Both the position numbers and the translations under genes were made by a program. Shown piece after piece: positions 8,998-16,807 of a DNA stretch of 64,000 nt (its first letter is position 1; each line of letters opens with the position of its first letter). Location: positions 1,984,001-2,048,000 of the forward strand of contig JACKEI010000001.1 of assembly GCA_020633075.1 (NCBI GenBank), in the 5' to 3' direction. This DNA is from Sandaracinaceae bacterium (GTDB taxonomy: Bacteria; Myxococcota_A; Polyangia; Polyangiales; Houyiibacteriaceae). The notes under the pieces are model-generated. The model was not told the DNA's origin, made no database searches, and was given only the letters and a program-made list of their open reading frames with translations.

Positions 8998-9621
8998 ATG
9001 CCGCCCATCCACGACTGCCCCGCTCGCTACGCCCTGCCCAACCTGACGGCCAACGACTGCGCGCGCTGCCCGCTGATCCCGGTGCGGGTGGACAAGGGCC
9101 AGCTCCTGCCGCGCTTGGTGGACCAGCCCGGCGCGCTGAGCTTCGTGGCCAGCGGCACGGTCACCCGCTCGCGCCACCTGGAGGAGGCGCCTCCCACCAT
9201 CTTCGACGTGGTGCCACCCGGGGAGGCGTTCGCGCAGCGTCGCGCTCTGGCTCAAGAGGGGTGGTCGGACGAGTGCCGCGCCATGACCGACACGCAGGTG
9301 TGCTTTGCCTCCCCTGCCCTGCTGATGGATGCCCTCACGCAAGATCCGTCCGCCGTGCCGCGCACGCTGGCCGTCTACGAACGCATGACCGACCGCGTCG
9401 CCGAGTGGTCAACGCTGCGGGCCATCCCCAACGCGCGCGAGCGGGTGGTGCGCACGCTGCGCCTGCTCGGCGGCGTCCGACCCAGCTGGGCGTCGCTGGG
9501 GGCGCTGGCCGAGATCACGGGCTTGCGACGGGAGACGGTGTGTCGTGCCCTGCGGCCGACGCCGGACGCCCGCCCGAGGGGAACGGAACCATCTGCTGAG
9601 CGTCTGCGTCCCACAGCTTGA
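8998..9621 (+). CDS. Crp/Fnr-family regulator with FNR-like cysteines
   Basis: A 207-residue protein from ATG 8998. The centre is a cyclic-nucleotide-type beta-barrel, followed by a C-terminal winged helix with recognition segment SLGALAEITGLRRETVCRALR-like. Cys7, Cys21 and Cys24 are in the N-terminus. Cys93 and Cys102 lie in the barrel, and Cys102 sits where FNR has its fourth cluster ligand (QVCFAS against FNR MVCEIP). The spacing of the first three differs from FNR. It may therefore carry an oxygen- or NO-sensitive Fe-S cluster. It is divergent from the P450 gene, which points to local control of the oxygenase cluster. Its 3' end overlaps the convergent desaturase gene by 107 bp. Confidence 0.8.
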   Translation: MPPIHDCPARYALPNLTANDCARCPLIPVRVDKGQLLPRLVDQPGALSFVASGTVTRSRHLEEAPPTIFDVVPPGEAFAQRRALAQEGWSDECRAMTDTQVCFASPALLMDALTQDPSAVPRTLAVYERMTDRVAEWSTLRAIPNARERVVRTLRLLGGVRPSWASLGALAEITGLRRETVCRALRPTPDARPRGTEPSAERLRPTA

Positions 9622-10618
9622 GGCTGAGCGCGGCCCACACGTCGCGCGGGCGCAGGCGGGTCACGCCGGGGTGCTGCAGCTCCGGGAGCGCGTCCATGGC
9701 CTCGGGCAGCCGGTAGAACGGGATGCGCGAGTTGAGGTGGTGCACGTGGTGGTAGCCGATGTTGGCGGTGAACCAGCGCATGAGCGGCCCCATGGGCATG
9801 TAGCTGGACGACTCGAGCGCCGCGCGGGTGAACTCCCACTCGTGCCGCCCGCGGAGCTTCACGCCCTCGAAGTTGTGCTGCGCATAGAACAGGTACGCGC
9901 CCGTCACGAAGGCCACGTTGAGCGGCAGCAAGAAACCCAGCAGCAGCCCCTCGGCGCCGCCCAGCGCGAAGGCCAGCGCGCCCAGCGCCACGTGCAGCCC
10001 GAGCGCGGCCCAGGCCGAGCGGTTCTTGCGCGCGTCGCGGCGCAGCGGCGAGACGTTCATCCCGATCAAGAACACGGTCACGTACGCGCACAGGATGGTG
10101 AAACCGTTCCGGGCGATGGCGTAGGCGCGCTGGTCCGCAGGGGAGAGCTTGCTCCAGATGGCCACGCTCAGCGTCGGGTAGGACCCGATGTGCGAGCCCA
10201 CCAGCTTGGCGTTGTGCGCGTGGTGGTAGTTGTGGGTGTCGCGCCAGACCTTGGGGGGCGTGAGCACCAGCAGCCCAAACAGGTTGTACACGGGCTTGGC
10301 CCACGCCTTCCCGCGCAGCAGCGCCCCGTGCTCGTAGTCGTGGAAGAGCACGAAGCCGCGCACCAGGGTCAGCCCCAGCACCAAGCCGGTCAGCGGCTTG
10401 AGCCACACGGGGGTGAGCGCGTGCCCCACCCACATCATGGCGATGATCAGCATGGTGCTGATGGTCGCGCGCGTGCTGCGGGCCACGTCTTCTTCGGCGA
10501 ACTCACGACTGGCACGAACCAGGGCGTTGCCGCTCCGCTCGCCGTCTGCTGGTAGGGCGGTCTCTGCGCTCATGCGCGCAGTGTGGAGCCGTTTGGCGTT
10601 CGCGTCTTTGATTGGCAT
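9515..10618 (-). CDS. Membrane fatty-acid desaturase
   Basis: A 367-residue protein from ATG 10618; ATG 10573 is an alternative, and neither has a strong ribosome binding site. All three di-iron histidine boxes of membrane desaturases are present: HDYEH, HNYHH and HHVHH. Four or so hydrophobic segments flank them. The family inserts double bonds into acyl chains, or hydroxylates or ketolates lipids, using O2 and an electron donor. It is divergent from the Rieske operon, with a KstR-type box in the 240-bp interval. The C-terminal 107 bp overlap the convergent regulator gene. Acyl chain or terpenoid substrate cannot be decided from sequence. Confidence 0.87.
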   Translation of the reverse strand: MPIKDANAKRLHTARMSAETALPADGERSGNALVRASREFAEEDVARSTRATISTMLIIAMMWVGHALTPVWLKPLTGLVLGLTLVRGFVLFHDYEHGALLRGKAWAKPVYNLFGLLVLTPPKVWRDTHNYHHAHNAKLVGSHIGSYPTLSVAIWSKLSPADQRAYAIARNGFTILCAYVTVFLIGMNVSPLRRDARKNRSAWAALGLHVALGALAFALGGAEGLLLGFLLPLNVAFVTGAYLFYAQHNFEGVKLRGRHEWEFTRAALESSSYMPMGPLMRWFTANIGYHHVHHLNSRIPFYRLPEAMDALPELQHPGVTRLRPRDVWAALSLKLWDADAQQMVPFPSGGRPASAAGHDTPSPVASP

Positions 10619-10759
10619 CAATTTTTCTGTCCCCGAGCCCACGCGCAGCGCTTGCGCTGGGGGTTCGCGCCCGGGGTGGTTTTTGCGCGCCCCACCGCAG
10701 CTAGGCGTCGTTTTCGCGGGCAATGTCGCTGGCACGCACCATGCAAAGCGCTTGAAAAC

Positions 10760-10773
10760 TGAAACACGTTCTA
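10760..10773 (+). promoter_or_regulatory. KstR-type operator box between desaturase and Rieske genes
   Basis: TGAAACACGTTCTA, identical to the box at 8753-8766; the match extends to about 20 of 21 bp around it. A TTGAAA hexamer at 10753-10758 abuts it and could be a -35 element of the Rieske operon, which would place the box inside the promoter as expected for a repressor site. It could also act on the divergent desaturase gene. Confidence 0.6.
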
Positions 10774-10858
10774 GTTGCCCCGGCGGACTCCGCAGGGGCG
10801 CAGGCCGACGAAGCCAGAGCCCAGAGCCCAACAGCCCGCGAGGGTCAGGAGAGTCACG

Positions 10859-11845
10859 ATGAGCGAGTCACGCTTCCCCTTCACGTCCAGTCCCAAAGGT
10901 TGGTTCGCGGTTGCCCTCAGCCGGGAGCTCGAGCCCGGCCAGGTGCTGCCGGTCAAGGCCTTCGAGAAGGACCTCGTGCTCTTCCGCGGCGAGGACGGCA
11001 AGCCTGCCCTGCTCGGAGCCTACTGCCCCCACATGGGCGCTCATCTGGGTCACGGGGGCAAGGTGGTGGAGAACACCATCAAGTGCCCGTTCCACGCGTG
11101 GCAGTTCGATGGAACCGGGGGTTGCACCAAGATCCCGTACTCCGAGCGCATCCCGCCGAAGGCCAAGGTGCGCCCGTGGTCGATCATGGAGCGCAACGGC
11201 ATGATCCTCGCCTGGAATGACATCGAGGGCGGCGCACCCGAGTGGGAGGTGCCCGTCATCCCGGAGATCGGGTCCGACGAGTGGACGGACTTCGAGGTGC
11301 GCGAGTGGGACATCCGCACGCACAGCATGGACATGGCGGAGAACCAGGTGGACGTGGCGCACTTCCAGTACCTGCACGGCACGCTGGACTACCCCGAGAG
11401 CGAGGCCTCGGTCGACGGCCACATCATGCGCGTCTTCAGCAAGGCCGGCATGGGCACCAAGCAAGGCGCCGTCGCGGGCAGCATCGAGTCCACCTCGTAC
11501 GGCTTCGGCTTCAACACCATCCGCTTCAAGGGCATCGTGGAGACGCTGCTGGTCACGTCGGTCACTCCCACCGACGCCGAGCACGTGCACGTGCGCTTCT
11601 GCTTCATGGTGAAGAAGTCGCTGGGCGCCGCGCTGGACAAGGGCGTGGGGAAGGCCTTCATCGCCGAGGTCTCGCGGCAGCTCGAGCAGGACATCCCGGT
11701 CTGGGAGAACAAGGCGTTCGTGCACCCACCCATGCTGTGCGAAGGCGACGGGCCCATCCCGTTGTTCCGCAAGTGGCTCCGCCAGTTCTTCCCGGCTGGC
11801 ACGTTCGACAACATCAACGTGACCGCCGAGTCCCACAACGCCTGA
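10859..11845 (+). CDS. Rieske non-heme iron oxygenase, KshA/Neverland type (first of two)
   Basis: A 328-residue terminal oxygenase subunit from ATG 10859 (preceded by AGGAGAG). The Rieske [2Fe-2S] site is Cys56-X-His58 and Cys76-X2-His79. The catalytic domain has Asp165, His168 and His173 in DVAHFQYLH, the bridging Asp plus two-His mononuclear iron motif. Length and motif context (CPHMGAHL, CPFHAWQF) resemble 3-ketosteroid 9-alpha-hydroxylase KshA and cholesterol 7-desaturase Neverland/DAF-36. It needs a reductase, which is not encoded in the cluster. It is the first gene of a tight run with the second Rieske gene 13 bp on. Steroid substrate is inferred, not shown. Confidence 0.9.
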   Translation: MSESRFPFTSSPKGWFAVALSRELEPGQVLPVKAFEKDLVLFRGEDGKPALLGAYCPHMGAHLGHGGKVVENTIKCPFHAWQFDGTGGCTKIPYSERIPPKAKVRPWSIMERNGMILAWNDIEGGAPEWEVPVIPEIGSDEWTDFEVREWDIRTHSMDMAENQVDVAHFQYLHGTLDYPESEASVDGHIMRVFSKAGMGTKQGAVAGSIESTSYGFGFNTIRFKGIVETLLVTSVTPTDAEHVHVRFCFMVKKSLGAALDKGVGKAFIAEVSRQLEQDIPVWENKAFVHPPMLCEGDGPIPLFRKWLRQFFPAGTFDNINVTAESHNA

Positions 11846-11858
11846 TTGGAGCAGCACG

Positions 11859-12806
11859 ATGGGCAACAACGCAGAAGCACGACAGAACTCCTTCAAGGGC
11901 TACCCGCGCGGGTGGTTCGTGGTGGCCTTCTCGGACGAACTGAAGAACGGCGACGTCCACACCCTCAACTACTTCGGTAAGAAGTACGCGCTCTACCGGG
12001 GCGAGGACGGCGTGCCGCGCATCATGGACGCCTACTGCCCACACCTGGGCGGCAGCCTGGCGCGCGGCAAGGTCAACGGCGACTCGCTGGTGTGTCCGTT
12101 CCACGCGTGGAGCTTCGGGCCGGACGGCAAGTGCAACCACATCCCGTACAGCGCGCGCATCCCCGGCAAGGCGCTGGTGGAGACCACGCCCTGCAAGGAG
12201 GTCAACAACATCGTCTTCATGTGGCACGACCCGGCCGGCGGGGCGCCGCAGTTCGACGTGCCCGTCATGCCGGAGTGCGAGGACGACGAGTGGATGCCGT
12301 GGGTGCACGCCAAGCTGCGCGTGCACACCCACCCGCACGAGCTGGTGGAGAACGTGGTGGACGTGGGGCACTTCAGCCCGGTGCACCGCACGCAGGTGGA
12401 GAAGTTCGAGAACGAGTTCACCGGGCACATCGCCAAGCAGATCAACTCGGGCGTGGCCTACCCCATCGGCGGCGGCGTGGACAAGTACCACATCGAGGCG
12501 ACGTACTACGGGCCGGGCTTCCAGATCTCCCGCTGGGACGGCTTCATGGAGGCGCGCCTGATCAACGCCAACACCATGGTGGACACGGGCTCCATGGACC
12601 TGCGCTTCGCGGTGATGCTGAAGAAGGGCAAGGACGCGCGCCAGACCGAGGCCTTCCAGCGCGGGTACGTGGAGAACATGAGTAAGGGCTTCCAGGAGGA
12701 CATCGATATCTGGATGGAGAAGCGCTACGTGGAGAACCCGGTCCTCTGCGAGGGCGACGGCCCCTTCCACAAGCTGCGCAAGTGGTACGCGCAGTTCTAC
12801 GCCTGA
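11859..12806 (+). CDS. Rieske non-heme iron oxygenase (second of two)
   Basis: A 315-residue paralogue of the preceding gene, sharing order and spacing of all motifs: Cys60-X-His62, Cys79-X2-His82, then Asp168, His171 and His176 in DVGHFSPVH. It follows after 13 bp and is almost certainly co-transcribed. Side by side duplicates of this family can act on different positions of one substrate or form mixed trimers; which applies here is unknown. No ferredoxin or reductase domain is fused. Like its neighbour it is closest in layout to KshA-type oxygenases. Confidence 0.9.
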   Translation: MGNNAEARQNSFKGYPRGWFVVAFSDELKNGDVHTLNYFGKKYALYRGEDGVPRIMDAYCPHLGGSLARGKVNGDSLVCPFHAWSFGPDGKCNHIPYSARIPGKALVETTPCKEVNNIVFMWHDPAGGAPQFDVPVMPECEDDEWMPWVHAKLRVHTHPHELVENVVDVGHFSPVHRTQVEKFENEFTGHIAKQINSGVAYPIGGGVDKYHIEATYYGPGFQISRWDGFMEARLINANTMVDTGSMDLRFAVMLKKGKDARQTEAFQRGYVENMSKGFQEDIDIWMEKRYVENPVLCEGDGPFHKLRKWYAQFYA

Positions 12807-12866
12807 CACCCGCTCCGCCGACCCCTGACACGTATCGCCCGAGACCCAACGCAGAAGGATGCGCCC

Positions 12867-14081
12867 ATGAGCCTCACTCCCCGCCCCGCCGCCGCCCTGC
12901 CCGACGAGACGCTCCACAAGACCCTCGTCGCGCGGGCCGAGGCCCTGGTCCCTGCCCTGCTCTCTCGTGTCCCCGAGGCGCGTGAGGGGCGGCAGGTGCC
13001 CCGCGCCACCATCGACGACATGCAGGCCGCGGGCTTCTTCCGCGCGCTCCAGCCCAAGCGCTGGGGAGGAGCCGAGGCGCACCCCGAGATCTTCTTCGAC
13101 GTGGCGCGCACCGTGGCCAGCGCGTGCCCCTCGTCGGCGTGGGTGCTGGGCGTGGTGTCGGTGCACAGCTGGCAGCTGGCGCTCTTTCCCGACGAGGCCC
13201 AGCAGGAGGTGTGGGGGAAGGACTCGAGCACGCTCATCTCCAGCAGCTACATGCCGGTGGGCAAGGTCACGCGCACGGAGGGCGGCTACACGCTGAGCGG
13301 CGAGTGGGGCTTCAGCAGCGGCGTGGACCACTGCGACTGGGCCATGCTCGGCGCGTTCGCGCCCAACGACGACGGCACGCCCAACATGCAGGACCTGCGC
13401 ACCTTCCTGGTGCCCAAGGGGGACTTCGAGGTCAAGGACGACTGGTTCGTCTCGGGGCTGCAGGGCACGGGCAGCAAGAGCGTGGTGGTGCGCGAGAAGT
13501 TCGTGCCCGAGCACCGCACGCACAAGTTCGGCGACGGGTTCCGCCAGAAGAGCCCCGGGCACGCCGAGAACACCGCGCCGCTGTTCAAGATCCCCTTCGG
13601 CCAGATGTTCGTGCGCGCGGTGGCCTCGGGCGGCATCGGCATGCTGGACGGTGCGCTGCGCGAGTTCGTGGCGCTGCAGAAGAGCCGCGTGGCGCGCAGC
13701 ACGGGCGGGCGCGTGGCCGAGAACCCCATGGCGCAGCTGGCGGTGGCCGAGGCGGCCGCGACCCTCAAGGAGCTGCGGCTGGTGTTCTACGACCAGCTGC
13801 AGGACATGATGGACTACGCGGTCAGCGGCGAGAAGATCCCGCTCGAGAAGCGCGTGCAGTGGCGTTACGAGACCTCGCGCGTGGGTCCGAAGTGCATCGC
13901 GGCCATCGACAACCTCTTCCGTGCGGCGGGGGGCAGCGCCATCTACGAGACCAACCCGCTGCTGCGCTACTTCAACGACATGCACGCCGCCGAGGCGCAC
14001 TACGTGAACAACCCGCACAAGCCCGCGCAGAACTTCGGCGCGGTCATGCTGGGCGCGGCCAACACGGACTTCTTCATCTGA
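12867..14081 (+). CDS. HsaA-like flavin-dependent monooxygenase (acyl-CoA dehydrogenase fold)
   Basis: A 404-residue protein with the acyl-CoA dehydrogenase fold of the two-component hydroxylase group (HsaA, HpaH-like). The N-terminal helical domain has the RWGG segment, the middle has SSYMPVGKVTRTEGGYTLSG with WGFSSGVDHCDWAMLG, and the C-terminus has helices. HsaA hydroxylates the phenolic A-ring intermediate of steroid breakdown using reduced flavin from a partner reductase (HsaB), which is absent here. Family assignment is by pattern; other group members act on indoles, phenols or dibenzothiophene. Its stop codon overlaps the next start (TGATG), so it is translationally coupled to the dioxygenase gene. 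Confidence 0.82.
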   Translation: MSLTPRPAAALPDETLHKTLVARAEALVPALLSRVPEAREGRQVPRATIDDMQAAGFFRALQPKRWGGAEAHPEIFFDVARTVASACPSSAWVLGVVSVHSWQLALFPDEAQQEVWGKDSSTLISSSYMPVGKVTRTEGGYTLSGEWGFSSGVDHCDWAMLGAFAPNDDGTPNMQDLRTFLVPKGDFEVKDDWFVSGLQGTGSKSVVVREKFVPEHRTHKFGDGFRQKSPGHAENTAPLFKIPFGQMFVRAVASGGIGMLDGALREFVALQKSRVARSTGGRVAENPMAQLAVAEAAATLKELRLVFYDQLQDMMDYAVSGEKIPLEKRVQWRYETSRVGPKCIAAIDNLFRAAGGSAIYETNPLLRYFNDMHAAEAHYVNNPHKPAQNFGAVMLGAANTDFFI

Positions 14082-14995
14082 TGGGCGCGATCAAGCAGCT
14101 GGGCTACCTGGGCTTCGCGGTCAGCGACCTCCCACGGTGGGAGGCCTACGCCACCACCGTGCTGGGCCTGGAGCTGTCGCGACGCTTCCCGGACGGGGGC
14201 TTCTCGCTCCGGCACGACGACCAAGAGCAGCGCCTGTTCATTCGGCCCGGTGACGCCGAGACGCAGGACGACCTCGACGTCCTCGGCTTCGAAGCGGAGG
14301 ACGACGAGGCCTTGGCCAGCGCGGCCGCGAGGCTCACCGCCGCCGGCGTCGCGGTGGAGCCGGCGCGTGACGCGGAAGCGCAGGCCCGTGGTGTGCAGCG
14401 GCTGCTGCGCTTTCGCGAGCCGGGCGGGACCGCCTGCGAGCTCTACGTGGGGCCCGCGGCGGCGGCCACCCCCTTCGCCCGCGAGGTCGTGCGCGGTGGC
14501 TTCGTCGCGGGCGCTCAGGGCTTTGGCCACCTCGCCCTGCGCGCCAACGACATGCAGGCCTCGGAGCGCTTCTTCTGCGACGTGCTGGGCGCGAAGCTGA
14601 GCGACCGCATCATCACGCGCATCGGCGAGCTGGACATCCGCATCACCTTCCTGCACTTCAACGCCCGCCACCACTCCGTGGCGCTGGGCGCGGGTCTGCC
14701 CAAGCACCTGCACCACTTTATGCTGCAGCTGAACGACCTCCGCGACGTGGGGATCGCCCTGGACCGCATGGTGGACCATGGCGTGCGCATCGTGCAGACG
14801 CTCGGGCAGCACCCCAACGACAAGATGATCTCCTTCTACTCGGAGACGCCTTCGGGCTTCGAGGTGGAGCTGGGTTGGGGGGGGCGCACCATCACGGAGG
14901 GGTGGCAGCCGGAGACGCACGGCATCTGGACCGAGTGGGGGCACCGCCCCCCCTCCATGTTCGCCCGCTCCGGTCGCGTCCGGGAGGCCCGATGA
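14081..14995 (+). CDS. HsaC/BphC-like type I extradiol ring-cleavage dioxygenase
   Basis: A 304-residue protein made of two paired vicinal-oxygen-chelate domains (about 1-130 and 140-290). Catalytic-domain signatures are FGHLALRANDM, HHFMLQLNDLRDVGIALDRM and the closing FYSETPSGFEVELGWG. The metal triad is thus His (GHLAL), His (HHFML) and Glu (FEVELG). Length and layout match 2,3-dihydroxybiphenyl 1,2-dioxygenase and HsaC, which open a catechol ring next to its hydroxyls using Fe(II). Directly after an HsaA-like hydroxylase this mimics the hydroxylate-then-cleave steps of steroid A-ring degradation. The real catechol is unknown. ATG overlaps the previous stop; its own stop overlaps the next ATG (ATGA). 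Confidence 0.87.
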   Translation: MGAIKQLGYLGFAVSDLPRWEAYATTVLGLELSRRFPDGGFSLRHDDQEQRLFIRPGDAETQDDLDVLGFEAEDDEALASAAARLTAAGVAVEPARDAEAQARGVQRLLRFREPGGTACELYVGPAAAATPFAREVVRGGFVAGAQGFGHLALRANDMQASERFFCDVLGAKLSDRIITRIGELDIRITFLHFNARHHSVALGAGLPKHLHHFMLQLNDLRDVGIALDRMVDHGVRIVQTLGQHPNDKMISFYSETPSGFEVELGWGGRTITEGWQPETHGIWTEWGHRPPSMFARSGRVREAR

Positions 14996-15432
14996 GCGCG
15001 CCGGCCGTGAAGCTCGGCGGGCCCGCCCCGCACGAAGACCGCGCACTGCTGGAGGCCAACCTGTCGCTCGTGGCCGAGCGCGAGGGGCAGCTCTATCAGC
15101 GGGTCTACGCGATCATGTTCCGCGATCATCCCGAGGCGGACCAGCTGTTCCTGCAGTACGGCGAGGAGCGCCAAGCCGAGATGCTGAGCGAGACCTTCAC
15201 CTCCGTGTTCGACCTGCTGGACGGAGAGTCGTGGACCCCCGGCCACGTGCAGGCCATGGGCGAGAGGCACCGCCACGGCTACGTCGTGCGCGACGAGATG
15301 TACGCGTGGTTCTCGGACGCCATCGTCGCAGCGCTGCGTGAGGTGTCGGGGGACGCGTGGACGGCCGCTACGGAGGCCGCCTGGGAGCGCGCCCTCGACG
15401 CCGTGAACGCCCTCATGACGGGTCGGGGCTGA
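14992..15432 (+). CDS. Single-domain bacterial globin
   Basis: A 146-residue helical protein. The E/F region reads HVQAMGERHRHGYVV and fits globins with the proximal histidine in ERH, followed by the usual Tyr-containing G helix; no flavin domain is attached. It starts inside the stop of the dioxygenase gene (ATGA), so it is part of the oxygenase operon. Possible jobs are supplying O2 to, or removing NO or electrons near, the four oxygenases encoded beside it; this is inference. The 3' end overlaps the convergent lipoprotein gene by 20 bp. Confidence 0.75.
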   Translation: MSAPAVKLGGPAPHEDRALLEANLSLVAEREGQLYQRVYAIMFRDHPEADQLFLQYGEERQAEMLSETFTSVFDLLDGESWTPGHVQAMGERHRHGYVVRDEMYAWFSDAIVAALREVSGDAWTAATEAAWERALDAVNALMTGRG

Positions 15433-16648
15433 GCGCGCTCGGCGGCGAGAGCTGGCCCGGTGAGACGCGCTGGTGGGAGCCGTCCGCGTACGCGCGGATG
15501 ACCACGTCTCCGTCCCAGCCCGTGCCGTAGAGCGCCGCCTCCAGAGGGTACTCCTCAAAGGTGCGCGGGGCGGTGGCCACCCTCACGCTGCGGGCCGGCG
15601 CGCTGCCGCTGAGCTGCGTCGCCAGCAGCGCGACCACCTCGCGGCGCGGGTGTCCGAAGGTCAACGCGGAGTAGGTGCCCTCGCGGTCGGGGGCGCCCAT
15701 GGCGATGACCGCGGTCACGGGTGTGAGCGCGCGCAGGAGGGCCGGCGTGCTCGCGTTGTGCGAGCCGTGGTGCCCCACCTGAAGCAGGTCGATGTCGAGC
15801 ACCACGGGGTCCGACTGAGCCAAGAGGTCGTGGATCCCCTGGCGCTCGAGGTCGCCCATGAACAGCGCGCGGAACTCCCCGAACTGCAGCCGCAGCACCA
15901 CGCTGTGTTCGTTCTCGTTGTGCAGCTCGGTCTGGCTCCACCCTGCTGGGGCGGAGGCCGCGTCCACGCGCCCGAAGAGCACACGCAGGTCCGGGTCGGC
16001 GTCGGCGCAGGCGAGAGGGTCGAGGTCGCGGTTGGTCGTGCCCAGGGGCGTGCCCGGGTTCGCCATGTGCACGACGCGCGTGTGGGCGCTCGCCGCGGCG
16101 ATGCGCTCGGCCTCGCGCTGCTCACAGCTCCCCGAGCCACCGTCTTGGCCGTTCGTGACCAGCACGCCCACGTCGAAGGCGCGCATCACGGCGGGCGCGC
16201 CGCGCGTGTGGTCCACGTGCGGGTGCGTCAGATAGACCGCGTCCAGGCGCCGACCGAGATCGCTCCTGCCCGCAAAGAAGGACTCCAGGTAGCGCATGAG
16301 CTGGGCGCTCCCGTCGTAGGTCGCGGGCGCGAGGTGACCTGGGTTGGGACAGCCGCTCCCGCGGTGGTCTGCGGGCTGTCGCTCGCCCCCGGTGTCGATC
16401 AGCACCGCGCCGCACGAGAACTCCAGCAGCGTCGCCGCCCCCTGCCCCACGTCGATGAAGTGCACCTGCATGGAGGGGCCGCTGCGCGCAGGCGGGCTGA
16501 GCTCGACGGGCTGCGCGTGGGCGGCGTCGGCGGTCGCCTGCGCGGCAGAGCGGGACCGCACACCCGAAGATGGCGACGCACATGCCCCCAAGCTCGACGA
16601 GAGCACCACCAAGAGCGGAAAGACCACCGAGCCCCGCGCGTACCGCAT
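15413..16648 (-). CDS. ComEC/Rec2-type metallo-beta-lactamase lipoprotein
   Basis: A 411-residue protein from ATG 16648. A signal peptide ends in the lipobox LGAC, so it should be lipid-anchored outside the inner membrane. The metallo-beta-lactamase fold begins with MQVHFIDVGQGAATLLEF and DTGG, has the metal motif THPHVDHT (HxHxDH), a second Asp in MGDLERQG, and VGHHGSHNAS. This is the arrangement of the ComEC C-terminal nuclease-like domain without the channel part. Such free-standing proteins may degrade DNA or phosphodiesters outside the cell. Convergent with the oxygenase operon and divergent from the lipoxygenase gene. Confidence 0.85.
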   Translation of the reverse strand: MRYARGSVVFPLLVVLSSSLGACASPSSGVRSRSAAQATADAAHAQPVELSPPARSGPSMQVHFIDVGQGAATLLEFSCGAVLIDTGGERQPADHRGSGCPNPGHLAPATYDGSAQLMRYLESFFAGRSDLGRRLDAVYLTHPHVDHTRGAPAVMRAFDVGVLVTNGQDGGSGSCEQREAERIAAASAHTRVVHMANPGTPLGTTNRDLDPLACADADPDLRVLFGRVDAASAPAGWSQTELHNENEHSVVLRLQFGEFRALFMGDLERQGIHDLLAQSDPVVLDIDLLQVGHHGSHNASTPALLRALTPVTAVIAMGAPDREGTYSALTFGHPRREVVALLATQLSGSAPARSVRVATAPRTFEEYPLEAALYGTGWDGDVVIRAYADGSHQRVSPGQLSPPSALSPDPS

Positions 16649-16807
16649 GCGGGGACAGTGCCACACCCGCACGCGAACGCCCTCCACTTCTCGCGCGCTC
16701 GCAGAGCGACCGCCCCGCGCGGATCGCGCTTGACGGCAGGGACGCGCGTCGCGTAGCTGAGGTCTGTTCTGGCCGAGGTCATGAAGGGACCGCGGGGGAG
16801 ACGCGCG

